Of a stretch of DNA of 64,000 bases, positions 25,578 through 35,535 are shown one piece after another (the stretch's first letter is position 1; the number at the start of each line of letters is the position of its first letter). Below the pieces are notes generated by a model. It was not told where the DNA came from. It saw nothing but the letters and a program-made list of their open reading frames with translations, and ran no database searches. The DNA is from Letharia columbiana (lineage: Eukaryota > Ascomycota > Lecanoromycetes > Lecanorales > Parmeliaceae). The translations under genes and the position numbers were made by a program. Where the stretch lies: contig NW_023501050.1 in assembly GCF_014066305.1 (NCBI RefSeq), positions 744,001 through 808,000 on the forward strand, given 5' to 3'.

Positions 25578-27317
25578 TTGTTACGTATGTATGGGGGCTT
25601 GGTGGTGGCTTCAATTCATTGAATATAATTGATATACATAACAGTAGAAGGAAATTAGGCAGAACGTAACGTATCCTCCACACATCTGCAACCGGACGCA
25701 ATTTAGAAGCTCGCCTACTGAACATACGGTAGTTTCATCCAGCTTGCTTGGTGATCTATTTCGTGTTTGCTGTTCTTTGAACACATCAGGCGTGCCTAAC
25801 CGATCCTGATCTCAAACGCACTCTGGAAACCCAGCCAAGCTGAGCAAGGTGCATGCTGGCGTAGAAAATGCTCGCCGCTCCAACCCTACTGTCGCGGACT
25901 CGTATTTCCAAGGCTGTCGCATGGCGAGAAAGTGTGTTTGAAATTGACCTGTTGAACCAACTATGCTGGAAATGGCAAGGGAAGCAGCGCTGCTACAACA
26001 GCACCAGATGCCTTGCGGGAATCCAACCACGAAAAGCAGCAAGCTCGCTTGCAGGAAACAAAAGAAAAAGAACACTGAGACTTTCGGTTCAGGCTTGTGG
26101 CTTGAAAGCCGTCCAAGTCGTTGGGAAGCAGCTTCATTTCCCTGCCAAGATGTCAAACCGCCAAAACTTGACTTTTTTGATCAAGGGCGTCTGGCAGCAA
26201 GGGTATCGATCCCGGTTGGCTCGGTTCGACAGTCGCGAAGCTTCGAAAAGGCTCCTTTCAAAAGCAGCATGCTGCATCACGACTAAATTCGGCAGCTAAG
26301 GAAGCTATCTGCCCCTATTGTGCATTATCGTTTTTTTCTGCATGACGTGCGAGTGGGGAGGTGTCCCATGATGCGAGTAAAATTTGCATGTGATGGCGAT
26401 AAAAAGAAGGCATGCCACCAGGTCGATCCAAAGTTATTGCCGTATAACCGTACGGTCGCTTGTTGTGGCTGAGATGCTTTGACGTCGGAATCTCGTACCC
26501 CAGAATACATTACCTAACAGATGGGAAAGTTTCAGCTCGATGCAATTTGTGAATTTGGCATACTCTTAGCGGAGGATAGGAGCCAAGACGTTAGAAAAGC
26601 GGCGTTCGATCGGCCATCGCTCCGGTAAGCCCTTTTTTTGCATTAGTCATGGTAGAGTAGAGGCGGAGATCTCTCCTTATAGGATGGGCATGGCGTTAGC
26701 AATCTGCAGCTGTAGCAGGGTTTCAATTTCCACTATCAGGCGCTAGTCTCGAAAGTGTTGATGGTGATTTCATGGAGGGAAAAACCATGTTGCTGCTTTC
26801 AACGTGCCACTTGCGACGAGACAAGTGTCCCCAGGGGTCCGTCGGAATGTGCGGAAGATAACAAGGTTTGCTTTCCACCACAGCCGGACTTGATTCACAG
26901 CGAGAGAGAGGAAGAAATGGTGGGGGATGGAAGCATTCTTGAAGCCAACGGCTTTCCTAGAGAGGACAACAAGCGTGATGCTGTGCATAAGGGGTTCAGG
27001 AAGCATCTCCGGTCCTCCGCTGTACTACTCCATGCAATCAATTGGATGTTGACGAGTAGAAGAAGCTAGAGATTGAGCCGAGCATAATAATGGGAAAGCT
27101 TGCCCGAGCACTTTGCGGTCGGTGTATGAATGATGAATGACGCAAATTGAAAGAGCTATGTCATCGGATCGCTAGCAAAAATGAATTTCGTCCACTAGCG
27201 TCATGTCACTTTTCCAATACAAACATCCCCCAACCTCACATTTCTTCTTCTGTTCAACAACTATCACCGTCCCCAACCACCACAACATCGTATCTCGAGT
27301 TGCAAAAGACTCTCAAC
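25578..27317. promoter_or_regulatory. Long intergenic region upstream of the opsin gene
   Basis: About 1.7 kb without a supported gene; open frames at 25812-26300 on both strands lack any domain. It carries CCGGAGCGATGGCC (minus strand, 26612-26625) and CGGAGATCTCTCCT (26664-26677), which match sites in the carX-carRA promoter in sequence and grouping. The last 100 bp before the ATG are CT/CA-rich, as is usual for a fungal 5'UTR. Confidence 0.5.
26664..26677. promoter_or_regulatory. CGGAGAT...CTCC site upstream of carO
   Basis: CGGAGATCTCTCCT is one base short of the inverted CGGAG...CTCCG form seen at 18596 and 23644. It is about 640 bp upstream of the opsin start. Confidence 0.4.
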
Positions 27318-28465
27318 ATGGCAAGCCAACACTTGTTCAAGCGTAGCAACGATGCTATTCACGCCAACGGAGACCACATGGTCAATGGCGCTACCTCCGA
27401 CATTGCCATCACCACTCATGGATCTGATTGGTACTGGGTAAGCAAGCACCCCACCATCTGCAGCTTCCGCGAACCTCAAATTCACGTTTGATAGGCCGTC
27501 TGTGCTGTCATGGTCGCCTCTACCATCGTCTTCATAGGCCTGTCATTCACCAAACCTCGCACACACCGCCTCTTCCACTACATCACCGCTGCTATCACCA
27601 TGGTCGCCAGCATCGCCTACTTCACCATGGGCTCCGACTTGGGAGAGACTGGCATTCGCCCTGAGTTCATCCGTACCAATCCCAAGGTTTCCGGCACCCT
27701 TCGTGAGATCTTCTACGTTCGCTACATTGACTGGTAAGCACTGTGACATTATCGGAATGTTGAATAAGGCTAATACGATACAAGGGTCATCACCACGCCC
27801 TTGTTGCTCATGGACATCCTCTTGACTGCTGGTCTGCCATGGCCCACGATCCTCTACACCGTCTTGATCGATGAGATCATGATCATCACCGGTCTTGTTG
27901 GCGCCTTGGTCACTTCTAGCTACAAGGTACAATACTCCGCGAAATCTTATACAGAAAAGCTGCTAACAGTCAGAATAGTGGGGGTACTACACCTTCGGAT
28001 GCTTCGCTCTCTTTTGGGTTGGGTGGACTCTCGTCTGGACCGGTCGCAAGCACGCAGCTGCCATTGGCTCCGATGTCTCGAAAACCTATCTCATCGTCGG
28101 TACTTGGACCACCTTCCTCTGGTTCCTCTACCCGATTGCCTGGGGACTTTCCGAGGGTGGTAATGTCATCTCACCCGACTCTGAGGCTGTGTTCTACGGT
28201 ATCTTGGACATCATGGCTAAGCCAGTCTTCGGTGCTCTATTGATCTGGGGTCACCGTGGTATTGACCCAGGACGTCTTGGCAGTAAGTCTTGTTCCTTCT
28301 CATTCAGCCTTTGGGCTGCGCTGACTTTCCGCAGTCCACATCCGCGACTATGATGAGGGACCATCATACACTCAAGGCACCGAGAACCTCGAGAAGGTCG
28401 CCAACGGTCGCAATGGTCACAATGGTGTCACCGATGGTGCTACCAGCTCCGGCGCCAACGTCTAA
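27318..28465 (+). CDS. carO: Microbial-type rhodopsin, predicted light-driven proton pump
   Basis: Exons are 27318-27437, 27495-27733, 27785-27926, 27979-28282 and 28335-28465; four introns of 51-57 nt give 311 residues. Seven membrane segments follow a 38-residue N-terminus. The key residues of bacteriorhodopsin are all present: Arg116 and Asp119 (RYIDW, like R82/D85), Asp130 (TTPLLLMD, like D96), Asp244 and the retinal Schiff-base Lys248 (LDIMAKPVFG, like D212/K216). Keeping both the acceptor and donor carboxylates predicts proton pumping, as in the Leptosphaeria rhodopsin and Fusarium CarO, rather than the donor-less NOP-1 sensor type. The C-terminal tail is Asn/Gly/Thr-rich. The gene sits at the end of the carotenoid cluster that makes its chromophore. 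Confidence 0.96.
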
Positions 28466-29041
28466 GTTCTAGAATCGACTCAGAACTGAAGGTGGATTTG
28501 GTATCATTGTTGTCTTTATCAAGGGAATTGATGCTGCTCAATATTCATGTGTGCCCTTCTAGCGATCAAGCAACGGCGCCTGGATCAATCGTCCAGAGCC
28601 TAAATGTTACATAATACATGCTGTGGATTCAGCTCACAAATTGCAATGTCACTCCTCTAAAAACTCTGGACTGGTGCTTTGACTTCATTTCCAGCACCGT
28701 ACTTTTGACATGTTCAGCTTGAATCATTGTATACCATGTGCGGAAACCTACCCGTAATTACTTCAATGACGTCTCACTGTTCACAAAAGCTGCCCGGCAT
28801 TGCACCAGCACCTCGAGAACCTCGACTCCGATTGCTCAACGCTCGCGAGTGAATCTTCGACGAACATCGAGGATATGGTGGAGTTGTACTGCCTGCATTG
28901 CAACTACGTAGGCTACAGAACAGATATAGGCTGCGCCAAGCCTACATTAGGCCCAACTAGGTGGAAGCCTAGGGCACGTCCGTAACTCCTGCAGCACATG
29001 TCAAATATATAGTATTTTAGGCGAAATTTTGAGATCTTCGA
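28466..29041. other. Intergenic 3' of the opsin gene
   Basis: This is the 3' flank of carO and the 5' flank of the tRNA. I see no supported gene. Confidence 0.55.
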
Positions 29042-29132
29042 GCTCGAGTGGTCTAGTGGTATGATTCTCGCTTAGGGATTACTCTGAGTACAAAATTGCG
29101 AGAGGCCCCGCGTTCGAATCGCGGCCCGAGCC
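29042..29132 (+). tRNA. tRNA-Pro (anticodon AGG) with a 19-nt intron
   Basis: The cloverleaf is complete: acceptor GCTCGAG/CCCGAGC, D arm with GGTCTAGTGGTAT (A box), anticodon stem CTCGC/GCGAG, T arm CCGCG-TTCGAAT-CGCGG (B box). The loop is TTAGGGT, so the anticodon at 29074-29076 is AGG. The intron is 29078-29096, directly after position 37 as in eukaryotic tRNA genes. The discriminator is C, normal for tRNA-Pro. One acceptor pair is A-C (A6 with C67), which weakens the stem slightly. Confidence 0.93.
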
Positions 29133-30897
29133 CATTTCGTTTTTGCTTCCGGAAACTGTACAATTAATTAATGCTCACTCACTGTCGATTGATTACGTGC
29201 TGGTTGGTTGGTGTGGTCGTGTTTCTGAGCTTTTTTTTGGGGTGGAGAGAGATGGCGATGGGGCCGCAGAAGGTGCCAATGCGCAGATGATTTGCGTTGT
29301 CGTTCCTCGGCAATGTTTCATTCACGCTCTGAGTCCCCCTTTCTGAGCACATACATTATCCTCTGGTCGCTGCTCTATTGCTTCTCCTCCGTGGGTCAAA
29401 AGTCTCATCCCATCGGTTTTCCGTGTCGGTGCGTTTATCCTGACTTCGTGGCGACTCATTCACCTCTAGGAGCCGCGTGAACTACGGGGGAAGAGCTGTC
29501 TCTTGTTGGTTGGTACCCATGTAAACCACGCAGGTGCTGCAAGTCTAATTTTCTTTTCTCATTTACAATGCTAAGTGAAGTGTTCGAGAAACAAGGCGAA
29601 TCCTGAACGGAGTATGTGCTCATGGTCACTGGTACTCAAACGTACTGCAAACGATTACATCTTTTTTCTCGCTCCCCTTGCTTGGTGGTTGCAAATCAGT
29701 TCTCAATATATACATAAGTATCGAGTCCCATGTGAAGTAGCTGTGGTCTCCGAGACTCACACTCCACGGATCAATCTGTCACCACTGCTCCTTTCCACAC
29801 CGCATGATCGCAGTCATGGAAATGAAGTGAGAGGAGCTTCCAAGCATCCCTGAAAGCATCGAGGACAGTTTCAATGTTGAAGCAGTTGAGAGATACAAGC
29901 TAGTTCGGCAAACCCGCCTTGAGCACTCAGCGGACTAGCCGGAAGGCTTTGAAGAGTGGATCTCGAGGCCTTGGTGAAAAAGGCAGATGAGAGACCTCCA
30001 GGGAAAGAGAAGTTAGAAGACCCGTTCTGCTCAACTTTCTGTTAGCTGACATATAGAAGGAGGATCCCTTGGACCGACCGGGCAGCCCCAATCCCGAGCC
30101 CTTTAATTTGTTCTTCATGGTTGAGTAGACATTGCCAAGCAACAGGCGCATGAGCGACCTGTTCTCTGGCCAGGGAAATATTAAACGTGAGCCAAATGAT
30201 TAGGATCATCATCAAAGCAAAGTCTTGTCATTTTCATTTCCCTCCGCGGCACAGCTTCACACGCGATTCAAGCACCCATGTTTGCACACATAGCTCACAG
30301 ACTTGAATCTGCAAGCGGTAGACATCACCGTCATCTCAACTTCTGAAGGCTCGATGATGATCGCGTCGGGAGCACATTCGTTTTTCTTTTCGTCTCCACA
30401 CCACTTCTTTTGTTAATGATTGATCTCAGATCTCTCAGGATAAGAATATGATTATGATTATCGACGGCAAGGACGATGATATCGTCCATAGGAACGGCAG
30501 TGAGAACAACGATAACAATAGTAATACCCATGATGGTCGACAACCGATGTGCAATCTATATCAGCGTAAACATCGCCCTTCAATGGGTTTCTAAGAGCCG
30601 TGTTCACGATGCAACATACGGGTTCATAGACGCAGTGTTTTTTCGACGCCGAATGCGTAGCAGCAGCAGATGACAGTGCTACAGCAACAAAATCCGGCAA
30701 TACTTGCTGAAATGCAGCAGATGCGCGTTGCGATGCAGGCGAGATCTGCATGTGCTGCTACCTATCATTACGGCGACCCATTATCGCCGTCTCCGTGATG
30801 CCTTACCATGGGACCATCAACTCTTCTGATGTGGAAATGCCACCTTGACCGGCCTAACGCTTTGCCAATGCAGGACAGATGAGCATCGACAAGATGA
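29133..30897. other. Intergenic, no supported gene
   Basis: Only short overlapping frames without domains are present on both strands. I see no RNA gene or repeat in it. Confidence 0.5.
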
Positions 30898-31506
30898 TTG
30901 AGAACGCTGTTCAAGACCGGTTCCTCCTCCAATAAGGAGGTCAAAGGAATTACCTTCGCCATGGGGAGACCTATGGCACAGTACTCCAACGCATTATGGA
31001 TGCGTCGACTTCAGACATCCAGAAGCGAAACACTAGGTGCCGATTTGAACATGGCCCCATCAACGCAAGACATCGCGCGTTTCCTCATTTCCATCCTCGA
31101 CAAAGTCATACCCAAACCCAAGCACGGTGTTCCAAGCTCCTCCTGGACGCAGACCGGAATCTACCACCTCATCCAATCCTTGGTCCTTCCAATACTCTGA
31201 GATCAATGTGTCGGAGACGGTATCTTGCTGGCTATTCCACCAAACATGACAGCGACATCTTGCGTAGCTTGGTCAGTCGGCAAAACGAAACTACCGATCC
31301 ATGCTTTGAAGTCCGCGCCATGGGCAAAGCAACTCCAACAGGTATTCGACATGACCGAGGAATGGCTCTTGGGTATGATGAACGGACAGAGGTCAGCGTC
31401 CCGAACACGACAAGAGATTGATACGGAACTCCGAGACAGTGTCATAACCCATGAACAGCGTACAGAACAGATCCAGGAATCTGTACGAAAGAAATCGAAC
31501 AAATGA
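30898..31506 (+). pseudogene. Possible broken open frame, unknown
   Basis: Two stretches in one frame (30898-31200 and 31225-31506) are separated by a single TGA at 31198-31200. Together they read as a charged, helical protein (TQDIARFLISILDKVIPKPK, WAKQLQQVFDMTEEWLLGMM, TELRDSVITHEQRTEQIQES). A short upstream frame (MSIDKMIENAVQDRFLL) may belong to it. I know no family. It may be a gene with one nonsense change, a gene with an intron I could not define, or chance. Confidence 0.3.
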
Positions 31507-31855
31507 TCAAAAATGCGATAGAGGAAGAAGATTAGCACATCTGAATTTGCTTTGTCCTTTGTGTGGGCGAGTGGTACCTATGTTTGCTCCGTTTGCCCCA
31601 GATGAAGACCCTGTCAGGAAATGCCCTCAGCTGACGATTTCCAGCTCTCTGACGAGTTTTCTCTGCGCTCTCTATCGGATGATGTCTCTTTTCTCGCGTT
31701 CGGAAGTGTTGCGTTTGCATTATCGTATCCATCGGGTCGTCTGACCCATATTATTGCTCATGGGTTTCTTCTTGCTCTTTCCCCACTCATCACAACTGCT
31801 TATCTTCAACAAGAAAGGCTGAAGCCAAAAACCTTGAAGCTCAGGTGCGAGTAAG

Positions 31856-32773
31856 ATGTCAAAAGGCATACTGAAAAATCCTACGCCTCCAGAGTGGAAG
31901 GAGGCGGACGAGATCGTTCATCATGTCTGGCTGGGAACGTAGATCATCCCCCTCCTGTCAATTCGAACGGGCCGATGTTGACATCCTCTCAGGATTACTG
32001 AGAACGAGCACGCCCGAAGGAGAAATATCACCGAGGTCATCTGCATCTCCAAAGACCCCCAGGCAGACTTGCAGCGCGAAGGTTTCAGGAAGGCGCCAGA
32101 TCTCGATTCCATCATCTTCACCCTAGAAAGCGACACCGAAGGAGATCTGCTGTCAACATTTGGTAAAGTATGCGACGCCATTGACAGGACCCTCTGGGAA
32201 GGGGCAGATGTATTGGTGTGGGATGTAGGCGGAGGTGTGGCTGCGCTGGCTGCATATCGTAAGTACAGTACCACATGTGCACGGACAAGCTCCACGGGGC
32301 ATATCATTGACAGAACTACCGCAACAGTCATGAAAAAGCATGAACTGTGCTTGCCAGAAGCCATGACGACCATAACGCGGGCAAGGTTAATGAGGCCAAA
32401 ACCAACACTCATACCCAGCCAAAGGATCATCGACCTGCTCCACAACGACGTCTATCAAGGGCAGCTTGAAATGTGGCAGGCGTGCGAGTACGACACCCAC
32501 GAGAACATCATTGTGAACCCAACCGAGCCGCGTGAGAAGTGGATAGTCGAAGGAGTGGGGGGGGGTCCGAAGAAGAAGAGAGTCAATGTGCAATCTACCC
32601 TGAGGAGACTAGATGTTGTGCAATCGGTCTTGATGAGACCAAATGACGTGCAATCTGTCTTGAGGAGACTAGATGAGAGGTTGCCGCATACCTCGGAGCA
32701 CCTCCGTCGTCTTGCCACGATTGAGGAAGTCGAAGAGGAAGCTCGTCGTCTCAGCATCATTCTTGAGGAATGA
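31856..32773 (+). CDS. Dual-specificity-phosphatase-like protein, predicted catalytically dead
   Basis: Exons are 31856-31938, 31993-32258 and 32328-32773, with introns of 54 and 69 nt, giving 264 residues. The 69-nt intron is a multiple of three and open, but removing it joins LAAY to LMKKHELCLPEAM, the usual helix after the phosphatase loop. The fold reads as a DSP: VHHVWLGTITENE, NITEVICIS, DLLSTFGKVCDAID, VLVWDVGGG, RPKPTLIPSQRIID, YQGQLEMWQACEYD. The P-loop HCxxGxSRS is replaced by WDVGGG plus a shortened Ala-rich run, so the catalytic Cys and Arg are absent. Residues about 200-230 come from three 30-bp tandem repeats. A pseudophosphatase binding role is inferred; a wrong model at the loop is possible but the frame is clean. 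Confidence 0.72.
32588..32677 (+). repeat. Three 30-bp tandem repeats within the coding region
   Basis: Units begin GTGCAATCTACC, GTGCAATCGGTC and GTGCAATCTGTC at 32588, 32618 and 32648. They encode VQSTLRRLDV, VQSVLMRPND and VQSVLRRLDE, so the frame is kept and the repeat number can change without breaking the protein. Confidence 0.9.
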
Positions 32774-33867
32774 TTCGGGGCCAGCGGTTGACATTATCGG
32801 TCCGGGGACACGTTGAGAGACAGCCGTGGATTCGTAGACGCTGGAGCGCCCAGATCTGACATTATATGATACATGATCTGAGAGGAACTGATCTGACTTG
32901 AGCGGCAATGCGTCTGAATACCTGGCACACGCTAGCAAATGACAATGGTCATGGGAAGTATGAATATTACCTGAATCACAAGAATCTCAGTCCGATTTTC
33001 CCCTTGGCATGGAAATCTTGTATTTTGCAATGTCCACAACCCAACGTTTGCACTGCCGAGACCCCCCCCCCCAACTACTCTTACAGGCCTCAATGGACAA
33101 AAAAGATGACATAAGTCACACCACACCATTGCGGTCTATAACCCTCCTCTACCTTATCACTAGCATCAGTCCAACCCAGATGTAGACCGCCATATAGTGC
33201 TCGAATGATGTACGCTATTCACACTCCTTTTGAGGAACATACTGTCCAAGGGTCCAAAGCATCTCGCATAAGAAATTTAATCTATCAGCTGAAGTGAAAA
33301 CCCCACCGACACCTTTGCAAAACAGATGTCGAAGCAGCCGGCAACGCCGTGGAAAATTATAATCTACGGCCTATGCTTACTGCGTGTTAGTAGCAACGCT
33401 CTGCCTCTTCAGTGCCAGGATAGATGGTGTGTCAAAACCAAAAGCTTGAGAGGTTGGTGTTCCTGAGCAGCATGACAGGCCGTGTCGGCACCGTTTCTGG
33501 ATTGGATATGGGTCTCTGTGTTTCTGGCTCTGATTTCTACTTGTCCGAAGAAGCCCTTCTGATGCTTGTGAGCGCAGGGTTTCATCATGGATCAGAATTC
33601 GGGCGGACTCATCCAGCTTGATGTCTATCATGGCTCCCCTAAGTCACTGGCAGCCTGATTCAGCCGAAAGTGGGGCTTCTTTATCGTCGGGAGGTTCACG
33701 AAAATCCAAGACCCGAGATTATGGATCGCTACCAAATTTCTTGTTTCGATATCTCTCTTCTTCAAGTATTTTCCTGATGTCAAACCAGAAATCATCTCGT
33801 TTTTCACCACCCGATTTCAGCAGACACTCTATTTCCATCGTCTCATAAACGTTACTTCGGCCTCAAC
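32774..33867. other. Intergenic, no supported gene
   Basis: A plus frame at 33618-33848 and overlapping minus frames lack any domain. There is a C9 run at 33063-33071. Nothing else is seen. Confidence 0.5.
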
Positions 33868-34816
33868 ATGAGAAAAGGCAAAGGGAAAGAAAAAGAAGGA
33901 GACAATGAAGCTAGGGCTGGAAAGCGCGAGACGGAACCTGTCTCTAATGACAACGAGCACTGGACCAAAGACCTCGCACTGAGATTGAAAGAAGGTGAGG
34001 CGAAAAGCCAAGGGCATAAAGGCGGCTCAGAAAACGCCAAAGCGGAATCTAGCACGATGGACGAAGATCAAATTGCTTTGGTCCATGCACTCTGTTGCGA
34101 TAATGTTCCTTTCAAAGATCTCAAACAACTATTAGGGGTACCGGAAGGTGCTGTGGGCCTTTCTGAGCTGGTAGAGGTCGTGATAGATGCGGAGAAACTG
34201 AAAGCCGAAAAATTGAACACGCAAGGTTAGTATGTCTTCGAGATATTCCAAACCGGGTTCAGAACTGAAAAGCAGGGAAGCAGAGATACCCGGCCAGACT
34301 CGGTTCCAGGCCAGCGATGAAAAATTCGAGGTCTACGATCCTGATCGTTGGGAGGCACCAGCTGAGGAAAATAATGTTGATGAAACTTCGGACGACGAGG
34401 AAGCTCCTGTTCCTGAGCCTTTCGATTACATCGAAGAATGGGTCTCGGACAGGCCGAAACCTGCACCTAGTGTCCTTACCTCAGGACCGCGCTTCGTTCG
34501 CGCTCTCAAAGACTCTAAGGGGGGGAGTAAGCCATATTTCCGATCAGGAGACATCTTGCGAGTGATCAGTAAAGTACGACGGAAGGGACTTAATGGTGAG
34601 TTGACAAGACGTGGAGGGGACTGGCAGATGCTAAAATACATATGAGCAGATCAATCTTTCGATCTGCTTCCTCTCAAACCTCCCGGAGAAGCGGGACGAG
34701 TGCTGATCCGGGACTTCGAGCCAGCAGACCAGGGAGCGGTGGATGCCGTAGGGAGGGAAGCTAGTACCGAAAAGGAGAAAGATAGCTTTCGATGCGCTAT
34801 GGAATGGGAGGATTGA
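33868..34816 (+). CDS. Acidic/charged protein of unknown function
   Basis: Exon 1 is 33868-34225, exon 2 is 34284-34595 (or from 34263 with a shorter intron), exon 3 is 34650-34816; phases agree and give 278 residues. The N-terminus is Lys/Glu-rich. A small possible helical domain follows (MDEDQIALVHALCCDNVPFKD, LKQLLGVPEGAVGLSELVEV). Then come an acidic linker (NNVDETSDDEEAPVPEPFD) and a C-terminal part with KPYFRSGDILRVISKVRRKG and LLPLKPPGEAGRVLIRDFEP. I recognise no family. It has the same strand and small size as the pseudophosphatase gene 1.1 kb upstream and lies just before the repeat-rich region. Confidence 0.6.
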
Positions 34817-35400
34817 TGGGCCTTGCTGGGTTTTGTAGAATTGGGAAGCTGGAGATGGTTTCTCACTCGCTGACCAATCACAAGGCTCTGATACAGGCGG
34901 GAAAGGTTGATCGTTATCCACCCCACCACCTGCCACGTTCGTGTAGAGAACAAGTTGTTTTTGTAGAATTCGTGAGAGCGTCCTTTGGTTGGCATTTCGA
35001 CCAGAGACCTGCATCAGTGTCCCATTCGAAGGCTAAGAGGTTGGAGCTGGCGTCAGGGTATCAACATGTGTATAGTCGCTCCGTTCGCTCCATGGATTTA
35101 TCAATGCGAGCTCGAGTCGATTGTTCTTCTGGTGACCTTGTGGGCGTCCATCAGTCTTGCCATCGGTCATGGCATGGTTCTCGGTCGATGCCATTGGTTT
35201 CCTATCGTTCTGGCATCGATGCTATCCGTTTCCCAGTGGTCTTCCAGCGGTCTACCATTGATGCTACTGGTCTATCATCGGTCTGCCATTGGTCATGGAT
35301 CATTTGGCAGTCGAAGAGGTTCAGAACGCCGTCAGCGTTGAATCTCGGCCCCATCGATCCCCAGCGTAAACCATCGGTCACCTGTGTAAACAATGGTCTT
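34817..35400. other. Transition zone before the AT-rich block
   Basis: The stretch 35150-35300 is made of short degenerate copies of CATTGGTC/CATCGGTC/TGATGCTA-type words, an eroded simple repeat. I see no gene. Confidence 0.45.
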
Positions 35401-35535
35401 GGCGTATTTTCCAGGCGTAGATGATGAAACTAAGCCTAATCGAGGTCTATGAGCGCTGTGAGCGTCTTGACGTAATTTCCCGCCGTAGATAATGGATCTA
35501 AGCCTATTTGAGGTTTTGGATGCTGTCAGCGTCGG
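35401..35535. repeat. Two ~68-bp direct repeats at the composition boundary
   Basis: GGCGTATTTTCC...CTAAGCCTAATCGAGGTC (35401-35467) is followed by GACGTAATTTCC...CTAAGCCTATTTGAGGTT (35469-35535), aligned end to end with substitutions. The second copy abuts an LTR. Confidence 0.75.
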
